Position numbers and translations under genes: made by a program | The notes under the pieces: generated by a model | Databases searched by the model: none | What the model was told of the DNA's origin: nothing | Seen by the model: the letters and a program-made list of their open reading frames with translations, nothing else | Shown here: piece by piece, positions 51,227 through 56,796 of the stretch | How the letters are laid out: each line of letters opens with the position of its first letter | Position numbering within the stretch: the first letter of the stretch is position 1 | Assembly (NCBI GenBank): GCA_037179515.1 | Contig: JAXCGZ010021108.1 | Location: 1 to 64,000, forward strand | Source: Halocaridina rubra | Taxonomy: Eukaryota > Arthropoda > Malacostraca > Decapoda > Atyidae | Reading direction: 5' to 3' | Length of the DNA: 64,000 nt

Positions 51227-51695
51227 GACGAGTGACGACGCCTAACGGTAGATATTGGAACTACTGTACGTACATTAATAAGATTTCATATGCTTTTATT
51301 CTTATTTATTGTACAATAACATGATTTTATGTGCTTTTGTTTTTATTTATTATACAGTAACATGATTTCATGTGCTTTTAATGGTTTTCTAGTGATACTA
51401 TGATTCCAATATTTGTAGCGGACAGACGTAAAGTTGATTATAATGACGTAAACTTCATTTTTATTTTTATTTATTTTTCCATATATTTTTTTGAAAACCG
51501 ACGTATAACTGAGAATGACTTAACTCGAAACGACCTAAGCCGAGGTATACCTGTAATGATAATCACTGTTAGTACTGAGTTCATTGTAACATCTCTTTCA
51601 TCTTATTCAGGTTCCATGACAAAAAATATGCGGTTTACAGAAAGATGCAGCATCACCAGAAGGAATACAGCAACATCATGAAGGGAACCAACTGA
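21457..51695 (+). CDS. FGGY: FGGY-family carbohydrate kinase, D-ribulokinase-like, 12 exons
   Basis: Joined exons: 21457-21639, 21817-21934, 22229-22310, 22547-22702, 23449-23573, 27037-27213, 27570-27762, 45428-45578, 47909-47983, 48533-48653, 49183-49339, 51611-51695; total 1623 bases, 540 residues plus TGA. All introns are GT-AG and phases agree. N-terminal FGGY domain about 5-265: phosphate-binding [13 protein letters not shown] at 8-20, [15 protein letters not shown], catalytic base expected at Asp257 in [10 protein letters not shown]-terminal domain about 280-485: CGTSTCHM at 284-291, [33 protein letters not shown] at 443-447. Animal FGGY is about 550 residues. The human and yeast relatives phosphorylate D-ribulose with ATP in the cytosol; that activity is inferred here. 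No stop or frameshift interrupts the joined frame, so the gene looks functional despite the repeat load. Confidence 0.95.
21817..21934 (+). CDS. FGGY: Kinase exon 2
   Basis: Codons 62-100 plus one base; acceptor TTGAACAG, donor ACAG/GTAAGA. Contains [12 protein letters not shown], a conserved strand of the first FGGY domain. Confidence 0.93.
22229..22310 (+). CDS. FGGY: Kinase exon 3
   Basis: Acceptor TTCAACAG, donor CACAA/GTATGT. Encodes [15 protein letters not shown], the conserved Trp-x-Asp-His-Arg block of FGGY kinases, and ends in a split Lys codon. Confidence 0.94.
22547..22702 (+). CDS. FGGY: Kinase exon 4
   Basis: Acceptor CATTTCAG, donor TCAAG/GTAAAC. Encodes [20 protein letters not shown] and [14 protein letters not shown], matching the substrate-domain region of FGGY. 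Confidence 0.94.
23449..23573 (+). CDS. FGGY: Kinase exon 5
   Basis: Acceptor TTTCTAAG, donor AAATAG/GTACAA. Encodes [12 protein letters not shown] and [15 protein letters not shown]. The next intron (3.46 kb) holds the nested Tigger-like elements. Confidence 0.94.
24960..25500 (+). pseudogene. Decayed captured coding segment with four approximately 102-base repeats
   Basis: Reads [20 protein letters not shown] and [12 protein letters not shown] before a stop, then four tandem units starting at 25086, 25190, 25290 and 25392. The best unit (the fourth) encodes [20 protein letters not shown] followed by [11 protein letters not shown]. The Lys/Glu/Pro style resembles linker regions before C2H2 zinc fingers in arthropod and fish proteins, which is inference. 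Units are out of frame with each other and contain stops, so no product is expected. Confidence 0.55.
25086..25490 (+). repeat. Minisatellite, 4 units of 100-104 bases
   Basis: Each unit starts with CTCCCCCAGTAGAGGAAATC (AGAAG in the fourth). Spacings are 104, 100 and 102 bases. It sits inside the inner Tigger-like element. Confidence 0.9.
25716..26300 (+). repeat. Subterminal tandem repeats, about 175-195 bases, with a 12-base palindrome
   Basis: Units begin at CTCACTTAGGTGCGAGCC (25716), AGCTCAAGTAGGTGCGACC (about 25911) and AGCTCACGTAGGTGTGACC (about 26085). Two contain the perfect palindrome GATACCGGTATC. A related array is at 38812-39540. They could be transposase-binding or structural repeats. 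Confidence 0.8.
27037..27213 (+). CDS. FGGY: Kinase exon 6
   Basis: Acceptor TATTTTCAG, donor CTAG/GTGAGT. Encodes [13 protein letters not shown] and the catalytic block [13 protein letters not shown] (Asp257). Confidence 0.95.
27570..27762 (+). CDS. FGGY: Kinase exon 7
   Basis: Acceptor AAATACAG, donor GAAGA/GTAAGG. Encodes [18 protein letters not shown] and [20 protein letters not shown], the start of the C-terminal nucleotide-binding domain. It is followed by the 17.7-kb intron 7. Confidence 0.95.
27763..29104 (+). other. 5' part of intron 7
   Basis: No gene. A block at 28490-28640 resembles 10440-10580. A CATA/CA-rich simple repeat lies at 28438-28482. The tandem duplication at 28683-28980 is listed separately. 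Confidence 0.6.
28683..28980. repeat. Diverged tandem duplication, 148-base unit
   Basis: Units 28683-28830 and 28831-28980 both run from GTATTC(G/A)TGTGTATTT to GAATACAGC-GTGCTG-TAG-TGT, with many substitutions and a few indels. Confidence 0.75.
29105..31814 (+). mobile_element. RTE-type LINE, 5'-truncated
   Basis: Endonuclease remnant with [19 protein letters not shown] and CDSDHFL, then RT with [59 protein letters not shown] and YADD. The C-terminus has TWAGHVARM and [14 protein letters not shown], and the 3' end reads GPQPAE then a stop with GAGTGAGTGAG. These blocks are typical of RTE-like elements. The 5' end is missing from within the endonuclease. CR1-I follows without a gap. Confidence 0.9.
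29113..31752 (+). pseudogene. RTE endonuclease-reverse transcriptase, broken
   Basis: At least seven open segments in different frames: 29113-29610 endonuclease, 29808-30292 connector, 30261-30488 and 30501-30710 RT fingers, 30792-31091 palm with YADD at 31044-31055, 31069-31383 and 31441-31752 C-terminal region. In-frame stops include TAG at 30708-30710. The RT catalytic motif is intact, yet no full protein can be made. Confidence 0.88.
31815..35765 (+). mobile_element. CR1-I: long CR1 copy in intron 7, degraded
   Basis: Begins within the CR1 5' UTR (GTGTGTTACCAGAAAAGAGG matches 11161-11182) and runs through ORF1 (about 31986-33010), ORF2 (32937-35739) and a shortened 3' end whose hairpin is deleted (CTCTTTCTCATAAGCACAATTAGG near 35730-35755). 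Same strand as the host gene. Confidence 0.9.
32937..35739 (+). pseudogene. CR1-I ORF2 (endonuclease-reverse transcriptase), broken
   Basis: Endonuclease start at 32937-33119 shows the ORF2 frame open upstream of YTNADG (SSSRQRG, then [12 protein letters not shown]). [11 protein letters not shown] is at 33530-33823. RT at 34492-35100 has [18 protein letters not shown] and an intact FADD in [15 protein letters not shown] is changed to NPQHS. The C-terminal block at 35440-35739 has lost its final residues. Confidence 0.87.
35766..35850. repeat. (CATA)n-type simple repeat
   Basis: CATA, CATG and CATT tetranucleotides directly after the CR1-I tail. Confidence 0.9.
35851..36589. other. Intron 7 stretch without recognised gene
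   Basis: Mixed composition, with short frames on both strands that look like chance. I see no domain I can name. The part near 36440-36589 may be a 3' extension of the LINE fragment that follows on the minus strand. Confidence 0.5.
36590..37260 (-). mobile_element. Two fragments of a non-LTR reverse transcriptase
   Basis: 36875-36666 reads [40 protein letters not shown] and [13 protein letters not shown], the region just after the RT catalytic box in many animal LINEs. It is followed by [16 protein letters not shown] codons near 36640. A second fragment at about 37250-37130 repeats [19 protein letters not shown]. They look like two old, internally deleted copies in tandem. Family not assigned. 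Confidence 0.65.
37515..37738 (+). mobile_element. Short CR1 RT fragment
   Basis: Frame 37530-37736 reads [37 protein letters not shown] and [14 protein letters not shown], matching the CR1 block [13 protein letters not shown] to GWADCIFLDF. Both ends are truncated and there is no 3' tail. Confidence 0.85.
37739..37994. other. Intron 7 stretch, short inverted ATTTAAAT-type motifs
   Basis: Contains ATGATTTAAATCAT and related repeats at 37754-37830, then GC-richer DNA up to the Tigger-like element. No gene seen. Confidence 0.5.
38448..38606 (-). pseudogene. N-terminal fragment of Tigger-type transposase
   Basis: [20 protein letters not shown] followed by [20 protein letters not shown] and a degraded helix-turn-helix ([10 protein letters not shown]). 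Tigger transposases start with this Pro/Lys/Ser leader and a Psq/CENP-B-type DNA-binding domain (LTLxEKxxLLDxLKEGKS-type). Everything after the first HTH helices, including the DDE catalytic core, is missing. This confirms the family of the 37995-39671 element. Confidence 0.8.
38812..39540 (+). repeat. Subterminal tandem repeats, about 175-180 bases, four units
   Basis: Unit starts near 38814, 38990, 39168 and 39350 (each with a TAGGTGCGACC-like or CACGTAGGTGC-like start). Three carry the palindrome GATACCGGTATC followed by GTA-TTT-ATGGTG. A poly-T/poly-A-rich end reaches the terminus. Confidence 0.82.
39674..40600 (+). mobile_element. mariner element, 5' end missing
   Basis: Transposase remnant followed by a 3' terminal repeat at 40571-40600 whose complement reads TACGAGGTGCGTTCAAAAAG, typical of mariner termini. 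The 5' terminal repeat and the first part of the transposase are absent; the sequence starts right at the TA next to the Tigger-like element. Confidence 0.88.
39682..40527 (+). pseudogene. mariner transposase, truncated and frameshifted
   Basis: Blocks in order: [12 protein letters not shown] and [20 protein letters not shown] (second HTH), [87 protein letters not shown] and the end [10 protein letters not shown]. This is the mariner order, with the DETWV Asp present as NETWV (Asp to Asn). Frame changes near 39860, 40020 and 40170 and a stop near 40255 make it inactive. Confidence 0.9.
40601..41279. other. Intron 7 stretch, no named gene
   Basis: On the minus strand about 40900-40690 has a short protein-like run ([27 protein letters not shown]) that I cannot assign. 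It may belong with the hAT remnant or another old transposon. Confidence 0.4.
41280..41460 (+). pseudogene. hAT transposase C-terminal (dimerisation) remnant
   Basis: Reads [14 protein letters not shown], then after a frameshift [20 protein letters not shown] and [13 protein letters not shown]. The hAT C-terminal dimerisation region has this pattern (A..ACVER.FSS.G..H.K.RNRLG...A.KL). Only this last part is recognisable and it cannot encode a functional protein. Confidence 0.7.
41461..41964. other. AT-rich intron 7 stretch
   Basis: Contains two diverged copies of a TGGCAACTGATCATAAGCATTT-like segment (about 41407 and 41550) and a TTA/TTATT-rich run at 41795-41840. No gene seen. Confidence 0.5.
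42350..44762 (+). mobile_element. Tigger (pogo) DNA transposon, 2413 bases, both ends present
   Basis: Left terminus CAGTAGTTCCCTTGACTCAC and, as complement, right terminus CAGTGGAACCTTGACTCATG. TA target duplications at 42348-42349 and 44763-44764. It encodes a decayed transposase. Its terminal repeats differ from those of the other Tigger-like elements here, so it is a separate subfamily. Confidence 0.93.
42600..44310 (+). pseudogene. Tigger transposase, broken
   Basis: HTH part [19 protein letters not shown] at 42689-42907. CENP-B-like and catalytic start FNCDETGLF near 43100-43140 (first Asp) followed by [25 protein letters not shown] (second Asp) with [20 protein letters not shown] in 43388-43786. 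Acidic C-terminal region [20 protein letters not shown] in 43829-44104. The order matches Tigger1-type transposases. Stops after GLF and in 43165-43380, plus several frameshifts, remove function. Confidence 0.9.
44966..45427 (+). other. 3' end of intron 7
   Basis: Pyrimidine-rich in places, no element recognised. It ends in the TTTTCTTTCAG acceptor of exon 8. Confidence 0.6.
45428..45578 (+). CDS. FGGY: Kinase exon 8
   Basis: Acceptor TTCTTTCAG, donor GGCATG/GTAAAT. Encodes [14 protein letters not shown] and [20 protein letters not shown], the most conserved FGGY C-domain block. Confidence 0.95.
45945..47858 (+). mobile_element. Jockey-superfamily LINE, 5'-truncated, in intron 8
   Basis: Begins in the region before RT ([19 protein letters not shown]), then RT and a C-terminal domain, a 3' UTR with CCCAGGC-TGATGAGGGCA and an A-rich tail at 47848-47858. 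RT style ([39 protein letters not shown]) differs from CR1 and fits the jockey/I group of arthropod LINEs. Same strand as the host gene. Confidence 0.88.
46106..47688 (+). pseudogene. Jockey-like reverse transcriptase, broken in the C-terminal part
   Basis: A 306-codon frame (46106-47026) covers RT fingers to palm: [57 protein letters not shown], and FADDS at 46823-46834. The Arg-Val substitution in GFRKVRST (usually GFR..RST) may be neutral. The C-terminal domain is spread over 46689-47105, 47264-47656 and 47428-47688 ([20 protein letters not shown]) in different frames. Confidence 0.88.
47909..47983 (+). CDS. FGGY: Kinase exon 9
   Basis: Acceptor TATTAACAG, donor TTAGCC/GTATGT. 25 codons, [20 protein letters not shown] then IQALA, matching the helix before LGTR in FGGY. 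Confidence 0.92.
47984..48532 (+). other. Intron 9
   Basis: 549 bases, AT-rich, no element recognised; ends in AAACTGCAG. Confidence 0.7.
48533..48653 (+). CDS. FGGY: Kinase exon 10
   Basis: Acceptor ACTGCAG, donor CTTG/GTAAGT. Encodes [40 protein letters not shown]; the GGLS loop is the ATP-contacting signature of the C-domain. Confidence 0.94.
48654..49182 (+). other. Intron 10
   Basis: 529 bases, no element recognised. Confidence 0.7.
49183..49339 (+). CDS. FGGY: Kinase exon 11
   Basis: Acceptor ATGTACAG, donor AAAAT/GTCAGT. Encodes [20 protein letters not shown] then [20 protein letters not shown]. The donor GTCAGT is weaker than the others but keeps the frame with exon 12. Confidence 0.9.
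49677..50010 (-). pseudogene. LINE C-terminal (CCHC-like) remnant inside the transposon
   Basis: Minus strand reads TCPTCE, stop, [20 protein letters not shown] and later [19 protein letters not shown]. The pattern C..C....E..EHFLL.C..Y...R is the zinc-binding C-terminus of many jockey/I-type LINEs. Two stops are present. Confidence 0.6.
50320..50605. repeat. 180-base tandem duplication
   Basis: CTTCCGTATCAGCTGATGCACCC occurs near 50331 and 50511, each followed by ACACGC-ATTTCCCTGACAAT and GTTTGTTCTTAATGC. Confidence 0.85.
50623..51372. repeat. Three tandem units with (TTA)n runs
   Basis: Each unit has a TTA trinucleotide run (about 50623-50689, 50893-50939 and 51149-51229), then ATGACGAGTGACGAC-CCTAA and GTACAATAACATGATTTTAT. 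Unit starts at the GACGAG motif are about 50689, 50939 and 51227. The first two units also share GCATTGGGATCCATATCCTC. Confidence 0.9.
51611..51695 (+). CDS. FGGY: Kinase exon 12 (terminal)
   Basis: Acceptor CTTATTCAG. Encodes [20 protein letters not shown] and NIMKGTN then TGA at 51693-51695, matching the FGGY C-terminal helix (KKY..FLKL...QKEYLAIM). Confidence 0.94.
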
Positions 51696-52189
51696 CTGAT
51701 TAATTTTAAGAAAATTGTGAATTGCTAAAAGAAAAGTCATTTTAATTACTAATACTCTTCCATTATACTCCATAAGTTACTAATTTCAGAGCATAATTCT
51801 CTGTCTATAGTTTTTACATGGTAAAACACGGAAATTTTGCTCATGAAATGTAATTGTACTAACATGATTTTTACTAGTTAAAATGTCATTGTGATGACAG
51901 ATGTAGTGTTAAAGGATGCTGATAATGTGTATATTACCTGTGAATGAGCCTGTCAGGGAGTCTTTGTAAACTTTATTCACGGTAACATCAATAAGCTATG
52001 GCTTTTCTGATTTATTTTAAACCCAGTCTTGTCTAAAATCTGCTTTGTTATTCAAAACATGTACTCTAGTTTGTCAGGATTCTTTTAATCCTCTTTAAAC
52101 AGTATGTATATCTGTAAGGAATATGCCTAACTTTTAGAATGTAAATGAATCCTTGTACTGCAAGAAATTTTATTATCTTCTTTATCATA
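51696..52189 (+). other. 3' flank, probable 3' UTR of the kinase
   Basis: No other gene. I find no canonical AATAAA before 52190, so the polyadenylation site is undetermined. Confidence 0.5.
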
Positions 52190-52345
52190 GTATTTTGTTA
52201 TGAGTGTGGTACCAGGATGGGCAAAGAAAATTGCCCTCATCGGGCCTGGGCACATGAAAATATTGAGAAGTAAAACAAATAGAAGCATAAGAACAAGGCA
52301 GAAATAAGAGAATGATAATAAGAGGAAAAAGACAGGCTGAAAGTC
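52190..52345 (-). mobile_element. 3'-terminal fragment of the jockey-like LINE
   Basis: Read on the minus strand, TGTGCCCAGGCCCGATGAGGGC and CCTGGTACCACACTCATAAC match the 3' end at about 47795-47850. It is an extreme 5' truncation. Confidence 0.75.
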
Positions 52346-52706
52346 ACTCAAGACTTCGTAGACAAACTTTCAAAGGTCAACCTTTATCATCATGTTATTA
52401 AACATCTTTGCCAAAAACAAATCACCTATGAAAAATGAAGATTCGGACTTCCACGCTCATATGAGTCTTATTATCTTTTTCCATGTGAGTAGCTTTCATT
52501 CAAGTAAGTATAATAACTTGTCATTGAAGGTTACCCAATCATCGATTGGCTACCAATGTAGAAGGAATTTCATGTTGAAATATCTGAAGCATGTTGTTTT
52601 TGAACCCTTCCATGAAAAAACATACATTCCTCCCTGATGCTAAATCAAAATGTAAAGTATCCAGAGAAACATTCTTTACCTCTCTCACACACACACGCAC
52701 ACATTA
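52346..52706. other. Intergenic stretch, short CA repeat at the end
   Basis: No gene recognised; a CACACACACGCACACA run lies at 52686-52704, directly before CR1-L1. Confidence 0.55.
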
Positions 52707-53127
52707 GAGATCGAGGAGTAAACGTTGGCTGATTTGTATCAGGAAATGCATATAAATTGCACGGTTAGGGTAGCAAATGCTTACTTGGCAAATGCAAGGG
52801 TAGCCTTCAGATGCATGGATAAGGAAATGTTCAGGAATATATATGTAACTTATGTGAGGCCAAAGTTTGAATATGCAGTCGCCCTTGGAATCCGCACATA
52901 ATTAAGCTGGAATAAGTTCAAAGACATGCCACAAAACTGGTGCCAGAAATACGCAATCTCAGTTGTGAGGAGAGACTGAGGGAATTAGACTTACCATTAC
53001 TCAGAGCTAGAAGAATGAGGGGATATGGTGACGGTTTTTCAATTCTTTCATGGTTATGACAGAGTTAATAAGGATTGTTATTTTGCTATGGCTTTCTAGA
53101 ACTAGAGGTCATAGTTCGAAGCTTCGT
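52707..53127 (+). mobile_element. CR1-L1: truncated at both ends
   Basis: Starts at AGATCGAGGAGTAAACG (relatives GATCTAGGAGTAAAC) and covers the ORF2 C-terminal part up to CTAGAACTAGAGGTCATAG-TCGAAGCTTCGT, where it switches abruptly to endonuclease sequence. No hairpin or tail. Confidence 0.85.
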
Positions 53128-55131
53128 ATATAACCCACCAAGGAACCAACATTGGCTAGAATTTTATGAGGAAAGTCATATAGATACTATTGAAGTCATA
53201 AACTCAGTTGTTAACATTGCACAGGAGAGAAAATGGGAGATTTGGATAAATCTTGACCCACACAGTGGGGAGGACTCATTCGGGGCAAGATTCCTAGATT
53301 GCGTACAAGGGATTTCCCTACACAAACAAATACTGGAACTATCAAGGGCCAGGGGTGGGGATGAACAATTGCTGCTTCATCTAGTATTCACAGATAATGG
53401 ATTGGATATTAAAAAAATTGAGTATGAACCACAAATTGGAAAGAGTGACCATTGTGTGTTGATATCATCGAAGTTGTTCTGCCTGAAAGTAGAGGCACTG
53501 ATGACATGATGAGGAATTTTTCGAAAGGAGAGTACATCATAATTAATGAGCATTTTTGCAGTTATTGACAGGAGGATCTTATTTAACAATAAATCTGTGC
53601 ATAAAATGTACGACATCTTTTGTGAGGAATTTGGGAAGATAGTAGATTATTGCATACCTTCCACCAAAATAGGAGTCATTCATGCCAGAGATAAATGGTT
53701 CAATAATGAGTGTAAGAGAGCTAAGGAGTGGAGAGACAAATGCTTGAAAAGTTATACAGTAATAGTAGAAAAAACATAAATGCCTGGCAGACTTATAAAA
53801 GAGCAAGAACTTATTACCTAAGCAAAGGAAAAGAGGCAGAGAGAGACTATAAAAAGAATATTACCAGGAAGGCTAAAGATAATCCCAAAATTTTCCACAG
53901 CTTTATCAGAAGAAAACTGAAGGTCAAAGAACAGGTTTTAAAGCTAAATAGAGCGGATGGAAGCATCCCTGAGATGGATGAGGAGTTCTGCGAAGAATTG
54001 AACAAGGAGTTTCAGTCAGTATTTACAGTGGAAAATACCCCACCCCCTCAGATTGCAGAAATATGAGCTCATGGGCCAGTATTTAAGAACATCATCTCTT
54101 CAGTAACAGAGTATGCAAGCACTGATGGAGTTAGATGCTCTAAAAGCTACAGGCTCTGATGACATATCGCCTTGTGTACTTAAGAAATGTGCTAAATCAA
54201 TATCAGCAGCACTATGTATCGTATTCCGAAAATCGCTGGCGTCAGGGGAGATTCTAAGATGCTGGAAACAAGCGAATATGGCACCTATCTTCAAAAAGGG
54301 AAGGATGGATATGGCTCTATACTATATACCTGTTTTCTTGGCCAGCATAATTTGCAGAGTTATGGAGAAACTACTAAGGAAACATATCTCTCTTCACTTG
54401 GAATCCTTCAACTTTTTGTCAGTGAGAAAACATGGTTTCAGAGAAGGTAGATCAACATTAACAAACTTATTAGAATTTTATGATTAGGTAAGCCAAATAT
54501 TACAGGAAAGAGAGGGCTGGGCGGATGCATAAACCTAGACTTCCAGTAAGCATTTGACACAGTCGCACATGGGAGACTTCTTAAGAAGCTGCAGGCAATG
54601 ACGAAAATAGATGGAAATATCTTGGAATGGATAAAAACTTACTTAGAAGGAAGGGAACAGAGGGTTAGAGTTCGACACTCAGTGTCTGAATGGAGAAGAG
54701 TTAGTAGTGGAGTTCCATAGGATTAAGTTTTAGGGCCATTTTTATTCCTTGTATATGTAAATGACCTACCAGAATCTGTAACTTAACTCATGACTATGTT
54801 TGTAGATGATGCAAAGATTGTGAAGAAAGTAAGAAACGTGAACAATGGTAGAGAACTTCAGAAGGACCTAAACAGTCCGCATGAGTGGGCAGAAAAGTGA
54901 CTAATGTAATTCAGTGCTTCAATATGTAAGGTAATGAGATTGAGTACAAGTGCAAGAAGACCCAAGCTTGACTGCTCAATGGCAGGAGCAGAACTTCAAG
55001 AGATAGAGCATGAGAGAGATCTAGGTGTAAACAGTGGCAGATTTGTCTCCAGAAATGCATATAAATGGTATAGTAAGGGCAGCATATGCTTTCTTGGCAT
55101 ATGTAAGGGTAGCCTTCAGGCACATGGACAA
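53128..55131 (+). mobile_element. CR1-L2: endonuclease to RT, cut by gypsy-2
   Basis: Endonuclease 53140-53509 ([25 protein letters not shown]), linker 53546-54066, RT 54113-54900 ([21 protein letters not shown] replacing FADD near 54807) and the C-terminal part to CAGGCACATGGACAA, where the gypsy-2 LTR begins. Stops at many sites. The missing 3' end should lie beyond the window, on the far side of the nested elements. Confidence 0.87.
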
Positions 55132-55913
55132 TGTTATAACCCCAAGGGAAAACATATGTAATTATGCATCTCTTAAATAAACAGCCTAGCTTAGAAATAT
55201 CCAATTTACCAAATTACCATATGGTACCATAGAGTAAATGGTTAGGTACAGATTTACAAGGAAAAACCAAAATAACACAAATTCCTAGACACCAAGATTA
55301 GTAAATATTAGCACATAAATAGGACCTATTAAACAACATCAGAGAAATGGATTGAATGGATTCGGTTTTACGTCACAAACTCCTTTTTCTACTAAGGGCT
55401 AGGACGGTTGCTTTCTTACGAAGGACTTGTTTTGGCAGATGTAATCATTACCCTGAGTGTATGCCGTTACTAAACTCAGTCCGTGACGGGGCGCGAACCC
55501 TCGACCTGCCGCCTCAGAGTCGCAGACGCTACCATTTTGCCACGGAGACTACAACAACATCAGAGAAATATCTTCCTTTAAATGTAGCAGATATTCAAGA
55601 CTGGGAAATCCAATAACACATCAGTAACACAAAGTTTAGCCCCCAATTCCGAAAGTGTAAAATGAGGTTCTAACAACTCATACATCTCTTTTTTTTATTA
55701 TATAGAAAACGAGGTACAATACTGTATTTATCTATTTAGTTACATGTAGTGTAATAAGCCATAGTAGTATTTAAGGTTTTATATTACATAAATACAACTA
55801 CAAGCATCTGCAAATAAAATAAACAATGGTAAGAGAATTAGAAATTATAATTACCGTTAGAAGGTATACAGTGATAAAACAATGAAAGACTACATTAAGA
55901 GAATATTATAACA
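55132..55913 (-). mobile_element. Gypsy-2 3' LTR (782 bases, includes a SINE)
   Basis: Left end TGTTATAACC and right end ATTATAACA give inverted termini TGTTATAA/TTATAACA. A polypurine tract lies directly inside (complement of 55914-55932: CTTGTCAGTAGGGGGTGAA). Without the 204-base SINE and its 17-base duplication the LTR would be about 561 bases. It interrupts CR1-L2. Confidence 0.85.
55349..55552 (-). mobile_element. tRNA-derived SINE with 17-base target duplication
   Basis: Flanked by AACAACATCAGAGAAAT at 55332-55348 and again at 55553-55569. The tRNA-like head is at the right end on the minus strand: A-box-like TGGCAAAATGGTAGCG (55527-55542) and B-box-like GGGTTCGCGCCCC (55488-55500). 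The tail at the left reads ATCCATTCAATCC. It inserted into the LTR, so it is younger than gypsy-2. Confidence 0.88.
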
Positions 55914-55932
55914 TTCACCCCCTACTGACAAG
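55914..55932 (-). other. Gypsy-2 polypurine tract
   Basis: Purine-rich on the sense (minus) strand with GTAGGGGGTGAA immediately before the LTR TG, as expected for the plus-strand primer of an LTR retrotransposon. Confidence 0.65.
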
Positions 55933-55975
55933 AAAATCACTATATCAAAGCAAACGACATATAAGGAGGTTGATG

Positions 55976-56462
55976 TTAGCGCTCAGATCTACGCAAAGGT
56001 ACCGGCATCTCGTTTTCAAATGAGAGTGAAGGATGATGAGTTCCCTGAGTCATTGGGACCCCCAAAGAATGAGGTCGACTGGCTTCATTTGGTTGATTTG
56101 TTTCATTACTGTTGTATACTTGTCTGTTCACAATATCTACACTTTCAGCAGCGGGAGAATGAAACTTATCAGTCCTGTGAGTAACATTCTGAATATCATT
56201 TGCTGGAGCCAGGTGTTGAGAGTTATCAGTCTTCTGAGTAATATTTTGAACATCATTTGCTGGAGCCAGGTGTCGAGTTGATTCAGTAGTTCCCTGCCAT
56301 TAGAGAAACGTATGTGGTCATACCAAGGATTTGCTTATATTGGTTCTGCCTCTTCAACAATAGGGTCATACTTGGATTCTTTGACATGGCATTTTACTAG
56401 GACAGGTCCTGGGGAAGAGAGCCACGTTGGAAGAGAGTATCCGCTGTATTGGGTCCTAAGTC
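55976..56462 (-). pseudogene. Gypsy-2 pol C-terminus (integrase tail)
   Basis: Minus strand reads TWLSSPGPVLVKCHVKESKY, DPIVEEAEPI, stop, ANPWYDHIRFSNGRE, then after a frameshift STRHLAPAND. A near-repeat (HLAPANDVQNITQKTDN / HLAPANDIQNVTHRTDK) follows, and the end is MPVPLRRSER with TAA at 55978-55976. GPVLVKxHVxxSKYDP and LRRS are integrase C-terminal features of Ty3/gypsy elements. It is cut at 56463 by gypsy-1. Confidence 0.75.
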
Positions 56463-56703
56463 TGTTAATTTTATGCTAGGGTCAAATAAAATATATAATA
56501 AATATTTGGACTTTATTCTTGAAGCTGATATAAACAAAACAAGCCACTCATCTTGGCATTTACAATATACGAATCAAGCATAAGTACAAGAATATCAAAA
56601 CAAGAGAATTGGACTCTATTTAATAGGAAATAAATACAAATATGAAAGCAATCAGAATAAATAATAAGAAACATTAATTAATAATTATACCTCAACTCTC
56701 ACA
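56463..56703 (-). mobile_element. Gypsy-1 3' LTR (241 bases)
   Basis: Sense strand starts TGTGAGAGTTGAGG and ends AAAATTAACA; an AATAAAGTCC polyadenylation-like signal lies near its 3' part (complement of about 56505-56515). Directly preceded by the purine tract GGAAAAAGGAAA (56704-56715). Confidence 0.8.
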
Positions 56704-56715
56704 TTTCCTTTTTCC
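56704..56715 (-). other. Gypsy-1 polypurine tract
   Basis: Sense strand GGAAAAAGGAAA abutting the LTR 5' TG. Confidence 0.75.
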
Positions 56716-56796
56716 ATAGAAAAAAAGCAACTTCTATTTTCAAAATATTCAAGTGGTTATGATTATAATACTAGTTACTTTGAATATATACCTACT

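Larger units (their letters stand above)
49602..51553. mobile_element. Non-autonomous TA-flanked DNA transposon in intron 11
   Basis: Termini CAGGTATACCTC... and, as complement, CAGGTATACCTCGGCTTAGG, with TA at 49600-49601 and 51554-51555. Terminal similarity continues weakly through CGTCG-TAA/ACGACC-type sequence. The 1952-base interior has no transposase; it holds a LINE C-terminal remnant, a 180-base duplication and TTA-bearing tandem units. Probably a Tc1/mariner-superfamily (pogo-like) element. Confidence 0.82.

Noticed and set aside
53546..53779. Novel small protein after the kinase gene
   Set aside because: Matches the CR1 linker (KSVHKMYDIFCEEFGKIVDY); part of CR1-L2.
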